DNA from: Pelotomaculum_C sp050950345
GTDB lineage: Bacteria; Bacillota; Desulfotomaculia; Desulfotomaculales; Pelotomaculaceae
Assembly (NCBI GenBank): GCA_050950345.1
Contig: JBMNHK010000010.1
Span: 142,312-206,311, forward strand
Direction of reading: 5' to 3'
Length of the DNA stretch: 64,000 nucleotides
The translations under genes and the position numbers were made by a program. Below, in pieces: positions 37,051-45,024 of the stretch (positions are counted from its first letter, which is position 1; every line of letters begins with the position of its first letter). The notes beneath the pieces are model-generated. The model was given only the letters and a program-made list of their open reading frames with translations. It searched no databases and had not been told where the DNA came from.

Positions 37051-37488
37051 TTATTTGACCAGGGTAACCCGGCATTTAGCTTGTTGAATAACCTGGTGGC
37101 TGACACTGCCGATAGCTGTCCCGCGAAGTTGGCTTACCCCGCGACTGCCCATGATTATATGATCGTAAGAGCCCTTTTCAGCAAAGTTGACGATCTTTGA
37201 GGCAGGATCCCCTTGTTCTATATAACCTCCTACCTCCTGGCCTTCCTCAACAAAAATTTTTAACGTCTTATTCAGGATATCCTGGCCGGCAGCCAATACT
37301 GGCCCGTTTGTAAGATCATGCAAATCTTTTTCAATATTTGTTCCTTTATTCTCTTCCTCATCCTGAACAATAACCAATATATCAAGTTTCATATCAGGAT
37401 TGAGTTTCATCAGCCGTGCCGCATAGGCCGCAGCCTTAATAGCCGTTGGAGATCCATCACTGGGCAACAACACTTTGCTTTTAAGCAT
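37051..37488 (-). CDS. Universal stress protein (UspA family)
   Basis: The 145-aa single-domain Usp has the N-terminal VLLPSDGSPTAIKAA and the C-terminal ATP-binding pattern G-2x-G-9x-G-S in MGSRGVSQLRGTAIGSVS, so an ATP-binding type is likely. ATG 37488 has GGAGG 9 nt upstream, while ATG 37497 touches the ribosome site. It may be co-transcribed with the 48-aa zinc-ribbon gene downstream. Confidence 0.92.
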   Translation of the reverse strand: MLKSKVLLPSDGSPTAIKAAAYAARLMKLNPDMKLDILVIVQDEEENKGTNIEKDLHDLTNGPVLAAGQDILNKTLKIFVEEGQEVGGYIEQGDPASKIVNFAEKGSYDHIIMGSRGVSQLRGTAIGSVSHQVIQQAKCRVTLVK

Positions 37489-37657
37489 AAACGGCATCCT
37501 CCTTGCAGATCTTTATCTAAAAACCTGTTAAAAGCCTACTTAAGATATTCTACCCATTCAGTCGCTTTCCTTTACCTATTCAACAAACCATTTCTTATGG
37601 ACACAGCAAAAAGAATAATGCTATAATCAAATAGAAATATATGGGAGGTGAGAAAGG

Positions 37658-38041
37658 TTGGACGAACAAGGCAAACATCTTATTATAGAAGGCAACGACA
37701 CAGGAAGCGTCAAAATATCGGATGATGTTGTGAAAATCATTGCCGGAATGGCTGCTATGGAAATCAAAGGTGTTAGTGCCATGAGCGGTGGTATTGCCGA
37801 TGGTATTGTCGAAAAACTCGGACGTAAAAACTTATCCCGTGGTGTTAAAGCTGAGGTCGGAGAAAAAGAAGCAGCGATAGAAATCTCGGTTATCATTGAA
37901 TACGGGAAGCCCATCAGAGAAGTAGCCAGTCGGATTCAGGCCAGGGTCAAAGAAGCTGTGGAAAGCATGACCGGCCTAAAGGTTGTGGAAGTTAATGTGA
38001 ATGTACAAGGAGTTTCTTTTGTAGCGGAAGCTCAAGAATAG
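37658..38041 (+). CDS. Asp23/Gls24-family envelope stress protein
   Basis: The 127-aa protein has the Asp23 fold pattern: GSVKISDDVVKIIAGMAAMEIKGV at the N-terminus, AAIEISVIIEYGKPI and VAREVQ-like REVASRIQARVKEAVESMTGL helices, and VEVNVNVQGV at the end. Members sit at the membrane or act in envelope homeostasis. TTG 37658 is the start behind GGGAGGTG. It is a single gene followed by a long hairpin shared with the convergent NUDIX gene. Confidence 0.92.
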   Translation: MDEQGKHLIIEGNDTGSVKISDDVVKIIAGMAAMEIKGVSAMSGGIADGIVEKLGRKNLSRGVKAEVGEKEAAIEISVIIEYGKPIREVASRIQARVKEAVESMTGLKVVEVNVNVQGVSFVAEAQE

Positions 38042-38055
38042 GCTTAAAAGAGATA

Positions 38056-38105
38056 CTATCCAGGTGATGATTAAATAGCATGTTGTAAGAATCATCCCTG
38101 GATAG
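38056..38105. terminator. Bidirectional hairpin between asp23 and the NUDIX gene
   Basis: CTATCCAGG-t-GATGATT pairs with AATCATC-CCTGGATAG: 16 bp with one bulge. The T-run is weak on both strands, so it may also stabilise 3' ends. Confidence 0.65.
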
Positions 38106-38114
38106 CACTACGGG

Positions 38115-38519
38115 TTATGTAGGAGCTTTTTCTGACTGCTTAATCAAATGGTTTACCACTGGATAATCTGCTTCTGCAAAAGGGAAGTGTGTTAGCTCAT
38201 CAGGGCTAACCCACCGAAAATCTTTACAGCCTTTCTTCTTGGCCACTCCCCCCACAATACTGCACATATAACAATGCAGGATCACTTTCATTTCTTCATA
38301 TTGATGCTCAACAACCAGCAGTTTATGTTTGATCAGGATATCAAGGTCCAGCTCCTCCTTAATCTCCCGCTTGAGACATTCCTCCGGGCTCTCACCAGGT
38401 TCAATCTTACCCCCGGGAAATTCCCATCTTAATGCCATATGAGTTCCTTCTTTACGTTGTGTGATTAATATCTGATGAGCATATTCAATAATTGCAGCAG
38501 TTACATGTAATGTTTTCAT
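38115..38519 (-). CDS. NUDIX hydrolase, MutT (8-oxo-dGTP) type
   Basis: The 134-aa protein has a perfect NUDIX box (GKIEPGESPEECLKREIKEE) and the MutT-like start TLHVTAAIIEYAHQILITQR; FRWVSPDELTHFPFAEAD near the end is typical of MutT1/CTP pyrophosphohydrolase members. It removes oxidised nucleotides, which fits the nearby mismatch repair genes. I start at ATG 38519 behind AAAGGATGG; the frame to 38573 adds 18 unsupported residues. Confidence 0.9.
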   Translation of the reverse strand: MKTLHVTAAIIEYAHQILITQRKEGTHMALRWEFPGGKIEPGESPEECLKREIKEELDLDILIKHKLLVVEHQYEEMKVILHCYMCSIVGGVAKKKGCKDFRWVSPDELTHFPFAEADYPVVNHLIKQSEKAPT

Positions 38520-38580
38520 AATCCATCCTTTATAGTATGCTTTCAATTTTTCTATAACTCTACTCATTTTCATATAGGTA

Positions 38581-38604
38581 AACCCGGGATATGGTTCCCG
38601 GGTT
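38581..38604 (-). terminator. Hairpin at the 3' end of glgA
   Basis: AACCCGGGA and TCCCGGGTT form a 9-bp stem with a 6-nt loop, just past the glgA stop. The T-run is short. Confidence 0.65.
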
Positions 38605-38606
38605 AT

Positions 38607-40100
38607 TTAAGCCGTCCTTTGCAAAGCTTGGTGCCTTGTTATAGCTTCCTGGTAAAGCTGGAGATACTCCATACCCGAGCGCGCCCAGGAAAAATCCATT
38701 TCCAGGGCCCTTTTTACCAGTTGCCGCCATTGTCCTGGTTGTTCACGATAAAGATTTAATGCTCTTCTGATTGTGTGCAGCAATGCCTCGCCTGCATATT
38801 CAGAAAAACCAAAGCCATTTCCGGAGTTAGTTGTTGGATTGTAATCGCTAATCGTATCGGCCAAACCACCGGTTAAGCGTACTATAGGTATTGTACCATA
38901 ACGAAGGCTGATCAACTGTCCCAAACCACAAGGTTCGAACCTTGAAGGCATTAGAAACATATCAGAACCCGCATAAATCCTCTGAGCCAATATGCTGTTA
39001 AAACCTAGATAAAGTCCGGTTTTATCAGGGTAAACCCTTTTAATTTTTTCCAAAAGCTGCTCATAGTACTGTTCGCCGCTTCCCAGGATAACAAACTGTA
39101 TGTCCTCCTGCATGAGGTCGTCGATAATATGAGCGATTAAATCCAAACCCTTTTGATCAACCAGCCTGGATACCAGGCCAATTACGGGAATGTCTCTTTC
39201 CGGCAGGCCCAGTTCTTTTTGTAGGGCAAATTTATTATCTTTTTTGTTAGGGATGCTGGTCTCATTGAAAGTACGGTGGATGCGTGGATCTGTATTAGGA
39301 TTGAATTCATGATAGTTGATCCCGTTAACAATGCCATACAAATCGGCAGAACGCTTACGCAGCAGGCCATCTAGCCTTTCACCCAGTTCCGGACGTTGTA
39401 TTTCGGCGGCGTAAGTGCGACTTACAGTGTTGATAATGTCCGCATAAAGAATTCCCGCCTTTATATAGCTGACACTGCCAAAAAACTCAAGCAGTTCAGG
39501 ATGAAAATATTCCTCTCCTAAATTGAAGAGCCTTAGAGCCTCTTTCGAAAAATTACCCTGATACTGCAGGTTGTGGATAGTAAATACAGTAGCTATCCGG
39601 CTGTAAAAAGGATCGTGACGGTAATGTGTGTTTAATAATAGTGGTATGGGTCCGCTTTGCCAGTCATTGCAATGTATTATGTCCGGTTGCCATTCCATTC
39701 TGGGCAGCATTTCCAGGACCGCATGACAGAAAAAAGCGAAACGTTCTGCTTCATCATCAAACATGTAGAGCCTGTCACGATAAAAATAATGATAATTATC
39801 AACCATATATACAGGTATAGTTTTATGTGCCCCTTGATAATGGGCCTCAATAGAATTTTCCCTTATAATCGTTGTTTCAAAGCGGTTATTAAAGTAAATG
39901 GGAAAATCCAGCTTGTAAGTAGCGTTTTCAATTTGGCGATAGCGGGGCATAACAACTCTTATGTCATTACCGCTGTGGTCATTGCCAACTAAAGCAAGGG
40001 CTTTAGGCAGTGAACCTGCAACATCAGCCAAGCCGCCTGTTTTAGCAAAAGGAACAACTTCTGATGAAACCATTAATATTTTTAAGGGCCGGTCATACAT
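38607..40100 (-). CDS. glgA: Glycogen synthase (ADP-glucose, GT5)
   Basis: Elongates alpha-1,4-glucan from ADP-glucose. The 497-aa protein has the N-terminal KTGGLADVAGSLPKAL (ADP-glucose binding), HNLQYQG, GLVSRLVDQKG at the start of the second Rossmann domain and the PSRFEPCGLGQL catalytic Glu region. GGAGG lies 9 nt before the ATG. No glgC, glgB or glgP is adjacent. Glycogen storage is common in spore formers before sporulation, but that use here is inference. Confidence 0.95.
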   Translation of the reverse strand: MYDRPLKILMVSSEVVPFAKTGGLADVAGSLPKALALVGNDHSGNDIRVVMPRYRQIENATYKLDFPIYFNNRFETTIIRENSIEAHYQGAHKTIPVYMVDNYHYFYRDRLYMFDDEAERFAFFCHAVLEMLPRMEWQPDIIHCNDWQSGPIPLLLNTHYRHDPFYSRIATVFTIHNLQYQGNFSKEALRLFNLGEEYFHPELLEFFGSVSYIKAGILYADIINTVSRTYAAEIQRPELGERLDGLLRKRSADLYGIVNGINYHEFNPNTDPRIHRTFNETSIPNKKDNKFALQKELGLPERDIPVIGLVSRLVDQKGLDLIAHIIDDLMQEDIQFVILGSGEQYYEQLLEKIKRVYPDKTGLYLGFNSILAQRIYAGSDMFLMPSRFEPCGLGQLISLRYGTIPIVRLTGGLADTISDYNPTTNSGNGFGFSEYAGEALLHTIRRALNLYREQPGQWRQLVKRALEMDFSWARSGMEYLQLYQEAITRHQALQRTA

Positions 40101-40143
40101 ACTGAAGCACCTCCAGATCCATTATTTCCTGCACAGGATATGA

Positions 40144-40448
40144 TTTGTTCGGGATCACCTTCTGCTACCAGCCTGATATTCTTACCCGTCTGGTTGGCTA
40201 TTGGCAATTATTTCTTATGTGTTTGAATTTTAATTGCACAAAAGGGCATTCGTTTAGATAGCATAGGGTTTGGCCATCATATACTTAACCGGTTCAACAA
40301 TTTTACGCTTAAACTGAGCGTTCCGCAAAAGCGATTATTTTATTCAGGATATTACTTTTTACCGGTAAAGTTCTCAAGATAAAAAGGATTAAGTCAAATA
40401 AAATCGAATTATATCCCCTAAGTAATATGTGGAAAGAGGCGGATTTCT
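40144..40448. other. Intergenic stretch between divergent glgA and minC
   Basis: No gene, hairpin or known RNA motif is seen. It must hold the promoters for glgA and minC; none matches the consensus well enough to name. Confidence 0.4.
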
Positions 40449-41075
40449 TTGAACAGCCGTGTGGTAGATTTCAAAGGAACCAGGAATGGTTTAGTCATTG
40501 TTTTCGATCCAAGCAAAGAATTTGAAGAAATAAAAAGCACGCTGCGCTTAAAGATGGAATCAGCGAGAGGCTTTTTTAGTGGAGCAAAATTCTCTATAGC
40601 TGATAAGCATCACCAAATTCCAACCAAACAAAAATACGAACTTGAGAATATCTGTCGCCAATACGGCATGATACCCAATAGTGAAAATGATATCCTAATT
40701 GGTTCCAGGGTTAATGCTGCAACTACTCAACAAGTAAACAGTGCCATCAATGACTATGCGGAGGCTGCTGTTTTGGTAAAGCGCTCCTTGCGTTCCGGTC
40801 AGCGCATCACTTATGCCGGCCACGTTGTTGTAATGGGGGACATCAACTCTGGCGCAGAAGTAATTTCAGGCGGCAATGTGGTTGTGCTTGGTAAATGTCG
40901 CGGGGTAATACATGCCGGTGTAGATGGCAATAAATCAGCCATGGTTATAGCCAGGGAGCTGTTACCAACAGGGTTGAGTATTGCAGGCAGAAGGCTTGCA
41001 ATAGAGCAGGCCGAACAGCTTGACGGTTCATATTCTTCAGCCAGGCTGTCGGGTGAGCAAATAGTCTTTGCATAA
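40449..41075 (+). CDS. minC: Septum site-determining protein MinC
   Basis: Inhibitor of FtsZ ring formation away from mid-cell. The 208-aa protein has an N-terminal MinC_N domain (VDFKGTRNGLVIVF) and the C-terminal beta-helix (RSGQRITYAGHVVVMGDINSGAEVISGGNVVVLG, then CRGVIHAG). TTG 40449 is the start with GAGGCGG upstream. MinD, its membrane partner, is not adjacent, though minC and minD are usually neighbours. It runs toward the cysteine desulfurase gene with a 23-bp convergent gap. Confidence 0.93.
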   Translation: MNSRVVDFKGTRNGLVIVFDPSKEFEEIKSTLRLKMESARGFFSGAKFSIADKHHQIPTKQKYELENICRQYGMIPNSENDILIGSRVNAATTQQVNSAINDYAEAAVLVKRSLRSGQRITYAGHVVVMGDINSGAEVISGGNVVVLGKCRGVIHAGVDGNKSAMVIARELLPTGLSIAGRRLAIEQAEQLDGSYSSARLSGEQIVFA

Positions 41076-41098
41076 AAAAATCTAAGAAAAAACAAAGT

Positions 41099-42283
41099 CT
41101 AACAACCACATGAATTATCATTTTCCTGGTTAAATTCTGCTGGTGGAATCGCAGCAAGCTCAGCAATTGAGCGCAAGGCATAGTCGACTTCCTCCGCAGT
41201 ATTAAAATAGGAGAAACTGAAGCGTACTAATCCTTGTTCCAAAGTGCCAAGGTTTCTGTGAGCATCGGGCGCACAATGCAAACCTGCCCTGCAGGCTATT
41301 TGATACTGCTGATCCAGCGCATAACCTACTTTGCCGGAGGGTTTTCCCTCCAGACTGAACGAAACAACAGGCGCCCGGTGATAAATCTGTTCCGGACCGT
41401 ATAGGTTAACACCTTTGATGGCTGAAATACCTTCTAAAAAGCTCTTGGTCAGTTCCAGCTCGTGTTTCCGAATCTGCTCCAGCCCTTCCCTTCTGATAAA
41501 TTTAAGGCCTGCTGCCAAACCGGCAATACCCACAGAATTAAGGGTGCCGCTTTCAAAGCGTTCAGGTAAGACTCCCGGTTGCTCCAACTTTTCAGAATAA
41601 CTACCAGTACCACCTTCCTTCAGAGGTTGCAGGTCAACCTTCTCGTCTATATACAGACCTCCTGTCCCAGTTGGGCCGTACAAGCCTTTATGACCCGGGA
41701 AAGCAAGCAGGTTGATCCCCATAAATGAGACATCCAGGTCATATACTCCTGCTGTTTGAGCAGCATCCACGATAAAAATAAGTCCTTTTTTCTTGGTGAG
41801 CTGGCCGAGCTCTGCAATTGGCATTAATGTACCAGTCACATTTGAAGCATGGGTAATTATCACTGCGGTAGTATTCTGTTTTATAGCTGATTCAATATCT
41901 TTTATATTGATCGAACCGTCTTTGGCACAAGGAACTTTTGTGACTTCTACCCCTCTTTGTTCCATTACAAAAAGTGGCCTGGCTACAGCATTATGTTCCA
42001 TCGAACTGGTAATCACATGCTGGCCTTTTTTTAGCAAACCTTTAATGGCCAGGTTTAGTGACTCAGTGGCATTTAGAGTAAAGACAATACGATCTGGATT
42101 GTTAATGTTGAAAAGAGCCGCCAAAAGTTCTCTTGCTTCATCGATGAGGCGTCCCGACTCTAATGCCATTTGATGTCCTGATCTGCCAGGATTGGCTCCT
42201 GCAAATTTTATACAGTGTTCCATCGCTTCCCAGACAGCAGGAGGTTTAGGCCAGGATGTGGCCGCACTATCAAAGTAGATCAA
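41099..42283 (-). CDS. Cysteine desulfurase-like class V aminotransferase
   Basis: PLP enzyme that removes sulfur from cysteine, or a close relative. The 394-aa protein has the N-terminal YFDSAATSWPKP, HNAVARPLF, the cofactor region VDAAQTAGVYDLD and the Schiff-base Lys in FPGHKGLYGPTG. The mobile-loop Cys region is RAGLHCAPDAHR. The tail ends DNSCGC, an unusual Cys pair. No IscU or SufBC gene is near, so the sulfur acceptor is unknown. TTG start with AAGGGGAT 5-6 nt upstream. Confidence 0.9.
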   Translation of the reverse strand: MIYFDSAATSWPKPPAVWEAMEHCIKFAGANPGRSGHQMALESGRLIDEARELLAALFNINNPDRIVFTLNATESLNLAIKGLLKKGQHVITSSMEHNAVARPLFVMEQRGVEVTKVPCAKDGSINIKDIESAIKQNTTAVIITHASNVTGTLMPIAELGQLTKKKGLIFIVDAAQTAGVYDLDVSFMGINLLAFPGHKGLYGPTGTGGLYIDEKVDLQPLKEGGTGSYSEKLEQPGVLPERFESGTLNSVGIAGLAAGLKFIRREGLEQIRKHELELTKSFLEGISAIKGVNLYGPEQIYHRAPVVSFSLEGKPSGKVGYALDQQYQIACRAGLHCAPDAHRNLGTLEQGLVRFSFSYFNTAEEVDYALRSIAELAAIPPAEFNQENDNSCGC

Positions 42284-42393
42284 TTTTTATCCCCTTTCTT
42301 GGTCTAGGCCTTTATGCTGGCAGGATTTATTTTGTTTGTTATAAGTCTATTTTATTCGGCATGAGAAAATAGTTTACTTACTTGTTAACGAAT

Positions 42394-42417
42394 AAAAAAA
42401 GGCACGTTTTACGTGCC
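42394..42417 (-). terminator. Terminator of the riboswitch-controlled CAP gene
   Basis: GGCACGT-aaa-ACGTGCC on the minus strand is followed by seven T. Confidence 0.92.
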
Positions 42418-42450
42418 TGTGGTTCTTTGATGTAAAGGCCAATCAGTCAA

Positions 42451-43095
42451 TTAATTTCCGCTGAACAATTGAGTAACGGTTACTCCACTGCTCGTCTTAA
42501 CAATACCAATACCGATGGCATCATGGAGTGGGTTAAGAATATTGGCTTTATGGCCTGCACTGCCAATGAACAATTGATGAGCTCGTTCTGTTGTAGCTGC
42601 TTTGGCAATATTTTCCGCACCCATGACCCTGGCAGAATAGCCGGCTTTTCTTTCCATATTGTAGGGTGAGCCATAGGTGGGCGAAGTGTGGCTAAAATAA
42701 TTATTTTGTACCATATCCTGACTTTTTAATCTGGCTAGTTTTGTTAATTGCTGATCAACTGTGAGAATAGGCAAACCAGCTTTTACTCTTTCCTGGTTAA
42801 CCAGCTCTAACAGTAATGCTTCATCGGCTGTCAGGCCGCTGGCATTGGAAGGAGTTGGTGTAGTTGGTGTCGTTGGAGCAGCGGGCGTAGAAGGCGTAGT
42901 AGGCTTAGCAGGGGTAATTACCGGTTTCTGATTGAAACTTGAGCCGTAATACTTGTTCCAATAGGCTTGCAGTGGATTAGCCGCAGTTGCGTTTGCCGCC
43001 ATAGCTGTCGGTGCGGCTGCCAGTACTAATAACAAACAGGGAACGATAACGGTTAGTACACGTTTGATAATTGTCAAGCAGATTGCCCCTTTCAT
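42451..43095 (-). CDS. Secreted CAP-domain (SCP/PR-1) protein
   Basis: The 214-aa protein has a signal peptide (basic start, hydrophobic VLTVIVPCLLLVLAAA, AMA-like cut site near residue 33), a Pro/Thr linker (about residues 58-85), and a C-terminal CAP domain: LLELVNQERVKAGLPIL, FSHTSPTYGSP, MGAENIAKA and GHKANILNP. This resembles Bacillus YkwD and spore-coat-associated CAP proteins; the function of bacterial CAP domains is poorly known. The leader holds a c-di-AMP riboswitch, so expression should follow the second messenger that controls wall and osmotic balance. Confidence 0.92.
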   Translation of the reverse strand: MKGAICLTIIKRVLTVIVPCLLLVLAAAPTAMAANATAANPLQAYWNKYYGSSFNQKPVITPAKPTTPSTPAAPTTPTTPTPSNASGLTADEALLLELVNQERVKAGLPILTVDQQLTKLARLKSQDMVQNNYFSHTSPTYGSPYNMERKAGYSARVMGAENIAKAATTERAHQLFIGSAGHKANILNPLHDAIGIGIVKTSSGVTVTQLFSGN

Positions 43096-43097
43096 AT

Positions 43098-43312
43098 TGC
43101 CTCCGGGGTTAGCTGGCGGGTTCGGCGAAAGACACCCTACCTATTTGTTCTAAAGCGGCAACATCTTTAGCTGCCATAACCAGGCAAAAGGCAAATATGG
43201 CTTGTCCTTTTCCTATTGCCACTAGATGCATGTTTGGCTTAAATAGGATTCACCCCAGGTGATTGGTTCCCCCGTACCCAGTTTAATATTTCTGGGATTC
43301 GGCATTCTGTAT
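43098..43312 (-). ncRNA. c-di-AMP riboswitch (ydaO/yuaA) in the CAP gene leader
   Basis: On the minus strand the conserved ydaO/yuaA blocks appear in order: GCCGAATCCC, ACGGGGGAACCAA, GGGGTGAATCC, then GGTAGGGTGTCTTTCGCCGA, ACCCGCCAGCTAACC and a closing AGGC. This is the known aptamer for cyclic di-AMP. The final block reads CCCCGGAGGC and its GGAGG is the ribosome site of the CAP gene, with the ATG 5 nt later. No separate terminator hairpin lies between aptamer and gene, so control may be at translation. Function is from the motif, not tested. Confidence 0.92.
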
Positions 43313-43324
43313 AACTACTCACCG

Positions 43325-43353
43325 ATTATAATGATTATGTTTTTTTTAGACAA
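43325..43353 (-). promoter_or_regulatory. Promoter of the riboswitch-CAP transcript
   Basis: TTGTCT (43348-43353), 17-bp spacer and TATAAT (43325-43330) on the minus strand; transcription would start a few bases before the aptamer. Confidence 0.75.
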
Positions 43354-43462
43354 AAGTCTTATTGGTTTAAGAACAGTATTGTAGTTTAAAGAGGTCATTT
43401 AATCTTTCTTTAAGCTAAGCACCTAGATATTTTATATTAATTGGTCTCCTTTACCAGTTCAT

Positions 43463-43511
43463 AAAAAATGGGCTATGATTAGCCCGGAACAAAAAACGGC
43501 ACCTGCCGTTT
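43463..43511 (-). terminator. Two tandem terminators of the HMA-like gene
   Basis: On the minus strand AACGGCA-gg-TGCCGTT followed by a T-run, then GGGCT-aatcat-AGCCC followed by ATTTTTT. Confidence 0.85.
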
Positions 43512-43521
43512 AACATTTGCC

Positions 43522-43734
43522 TCAACCACCTGGAAGTTTTAAGCCCAATCCAGTTAATTTTGAACTCAGTTTGCTGGGAATGGTCATTGTCGGGTCGTAA
43601 GTGATGGTTATTATGTTTGGCCAACTTATTTCTATATTGTGAACACCTTTCAAGCCCAGAATGGTCTTTTTTACTTTATTTGCTATTTCAAAGTTGTCAA
43701 GTCCTTTAACAATAAAGCTGGTCTGATAGAGCAA
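43522..43734 (-). CDS. HMA-like small protein lacking the metal-binding cysteines
   Basis: The 70-aa protein has the ferredoxin-like pattern of heavy-metal-associated domains: SFIVKGLDNFEIANKVKKTILGLKGVHNIEI, then ITITYDPT and the final helix SKLTGLGL. The GMTCxxC loop of metal chaperones is replaced by GLDNFEI, so copper or zinc binding in the usual way is not possible. A role in metal-independent protein contact is inference. TTG start with AAAGGAGG 8 nt upstream, a very strong site. Confidence 0.75.
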   Translation of the reverse strand: MLYQTSFIVKGLDNFEIANKVKKTILGLKGVHNIEISWPNIITITYDPTMTIPSKLSSKLTGLGLKLPGG

Positions 43735-43884
43735 TAATCTATCCTCCTTTAATAACAGGTATACGAAACCATTTATTCCATAATATGTTGTTGTGTTGCG
43801 AATAGTGAGACTGATATTTTTTATTAATTATTTGTTAGCCACCTGGTAATGTTTTGCATAGAATATTTATAGAGGTGAGAGGCT

Positions 43885-44235
43885 ATGAAATTGAAACCTT
43901 ACTTTTATTATCGTCAGCGGTATAATATATTAAATAATAGTGCTGAGGAGTCAAAAGAAATTGAGCAAAAGGACAATAATGTGAGCCAACCAATTGAAAA
44001 TAAACCTGCATCTGAGGCAACTGACATACATTTTGTAATTGACACAACCCAACACTCCCGCTTCCAGGAGGTCGCGCCAGGCATTTTTCAATTTAAACAC
44101 AAGCGTCCTAATATGTATCAAGTACCACCTGCGTTATTTGGCCAAACTGAGGAGAAAAAGCCTGAGAAAAAGAATTATTTAAAAGTCGGGACTTTCCCGG
44201 GGGCACACGGTCTGCCGGTTTACCAGTTTACCTGA
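43885..44235 (+). CDS. Hypothetical protein, 116 aa
   Basis: I do not recognise it. The N-terminus is basic and aromatic (KLKPYFYYRQRYNI), the middle is acidic and Asn/Glu-rich and probably disordered, and the C-terminal half has HFVIDTTQHSRF and TFPGAHGLPVYQF. No signal peptide or membrane segment. AGAGGTGAGAGG precedes the ATG and a terminator follows, so it is a likely real single-gene unit. Confidence 0.65.
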   Translation: MKLKPYFYYRQRYNILNNSAEESKEIEQKDNNVSQPIENKPASEATDIHFVIDTTQHSRFQEVAPGIFQFKHKRPNMYQVPPALFGQTEEKKPEKKNYLKVGTFPGAHGLPVYQFT

Positions 44236-44251
44236 CAGAAAAAAAAGTAAT

Positions 44252-44276
44252 GCCAGCTGGAGGCTGGCTTTTTTTA
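44252..44276 (+). terminator. Terminator of the 116-aa gene
   Basis: GCCAGC-tgga-GGCTGGC is followed by seven T. Confidence 0.92.
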
Positions 44277-44350
44277 TGATTTGACCTGGTAAAAAAGTGC
44301 GATTTTAGCGGTTTTGAGCGTGTTCTGAGACCTCTTAGACAATGTGTGCA

Positions 44351-44821
44351 TTAATGGCCGGTAAACAACTGGGTAGCGTATACTCCGAAAGAATTTTTTA
44401 ATACACCGATACCAATAGTATCATGTAAGGGATTTAAAATATTGTTTCTGTGCTCCCGGCTACTCATAAACAGATCATGGACTCTCAACACGTTTTGAGC
44501 CTTGGCAATGTTTTCGGCACCCATCACCCTGGCAGTGATACCATTATTCTTTAACATATCAAATGGGGTACCATATACCGGAGATATATGGCTGAAATAA
44601 TTTTGCGCAAACATTTCATTACTTTTAATGCGGGCTAAATTTACCAGGCCAGGTTCCAGATACAACTGAGGCAAACCAGACTTAACCCTCTCTTCGTTTA
44701 CTTTCATAAACAGACTAATTTCCTCCGGGTTTAATCGGCAAGAGGCAATACTTCCAGCTTGCACTAGTGCTATATCTGAATTGGTAATTGTAAACTGCCC
44801 CAAAAACAGTCCCCCTGTCAT
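44351..44821 (-). CDS. CAP-domain protein without signal peptide (intact copy)
   Basis: The 156-aa protein is a CAP domain nearly by itself: ISLFMKVNEERVKSGLPQL, FSHISPVYGTPFDM, MGAENIAKA and HRNNILNP, closely resembling the domain at 42451. No export signal is visible. ATG 44821 overlaps the ribosome site; TTG 44803 lies 7 nt after GGGGG and may be the true start. The 5' three quarters of the gene are repeated at 62462-62833. Before the island inserted it lay directly behind the coiled-coil gene now at 62890, 56 bp apart. Confidence 0.85.
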   Translation of the reverse strand: MTGGLFLGQFTITNSDIALVQAGSIASCRLNPEEISLFMKVNEERVKSGLPQLYLEPGLVNLARIKSNEMFAQNYFSHISPVYGTPFDMLKNNGITARVMGAENIAKAQNVLRVHDLFMSSREHRNNILNPLHDTIGIGVLKNSFGVYATQLFTGH

Positions 44822-44924
44822 CTTTTTCTATATATATTATGCCATAAGAAAAATAATGGTCATTCATAAATATAGTGCTATAAAGTTGTTTTAGCATGCT
44901 TCCCTTCAATGAGAGCACATATTT
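44450..44924. repeat. 475-bp direct repeat, left copy (ends at IS21 copy A)
   Basis: Identical by eye to 62462-62936. It holds the 5' three quarters of the CAP gene, its leader and the last 47 nt of the coiled-coil gene. Its right edge coincides with the first base of IS copy A, to within the shared T. Confidence 0.92.
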
Positions 44925-45024
44925 GTAGATCGTAAAATAGAATTGACCCTAGATCGTCAAATAAAACTGACCCAGCTTGTGATAAAATCTCCCCTGAGAG
45001 GGGGAGGAAAAAGAGGTGGTCAGC

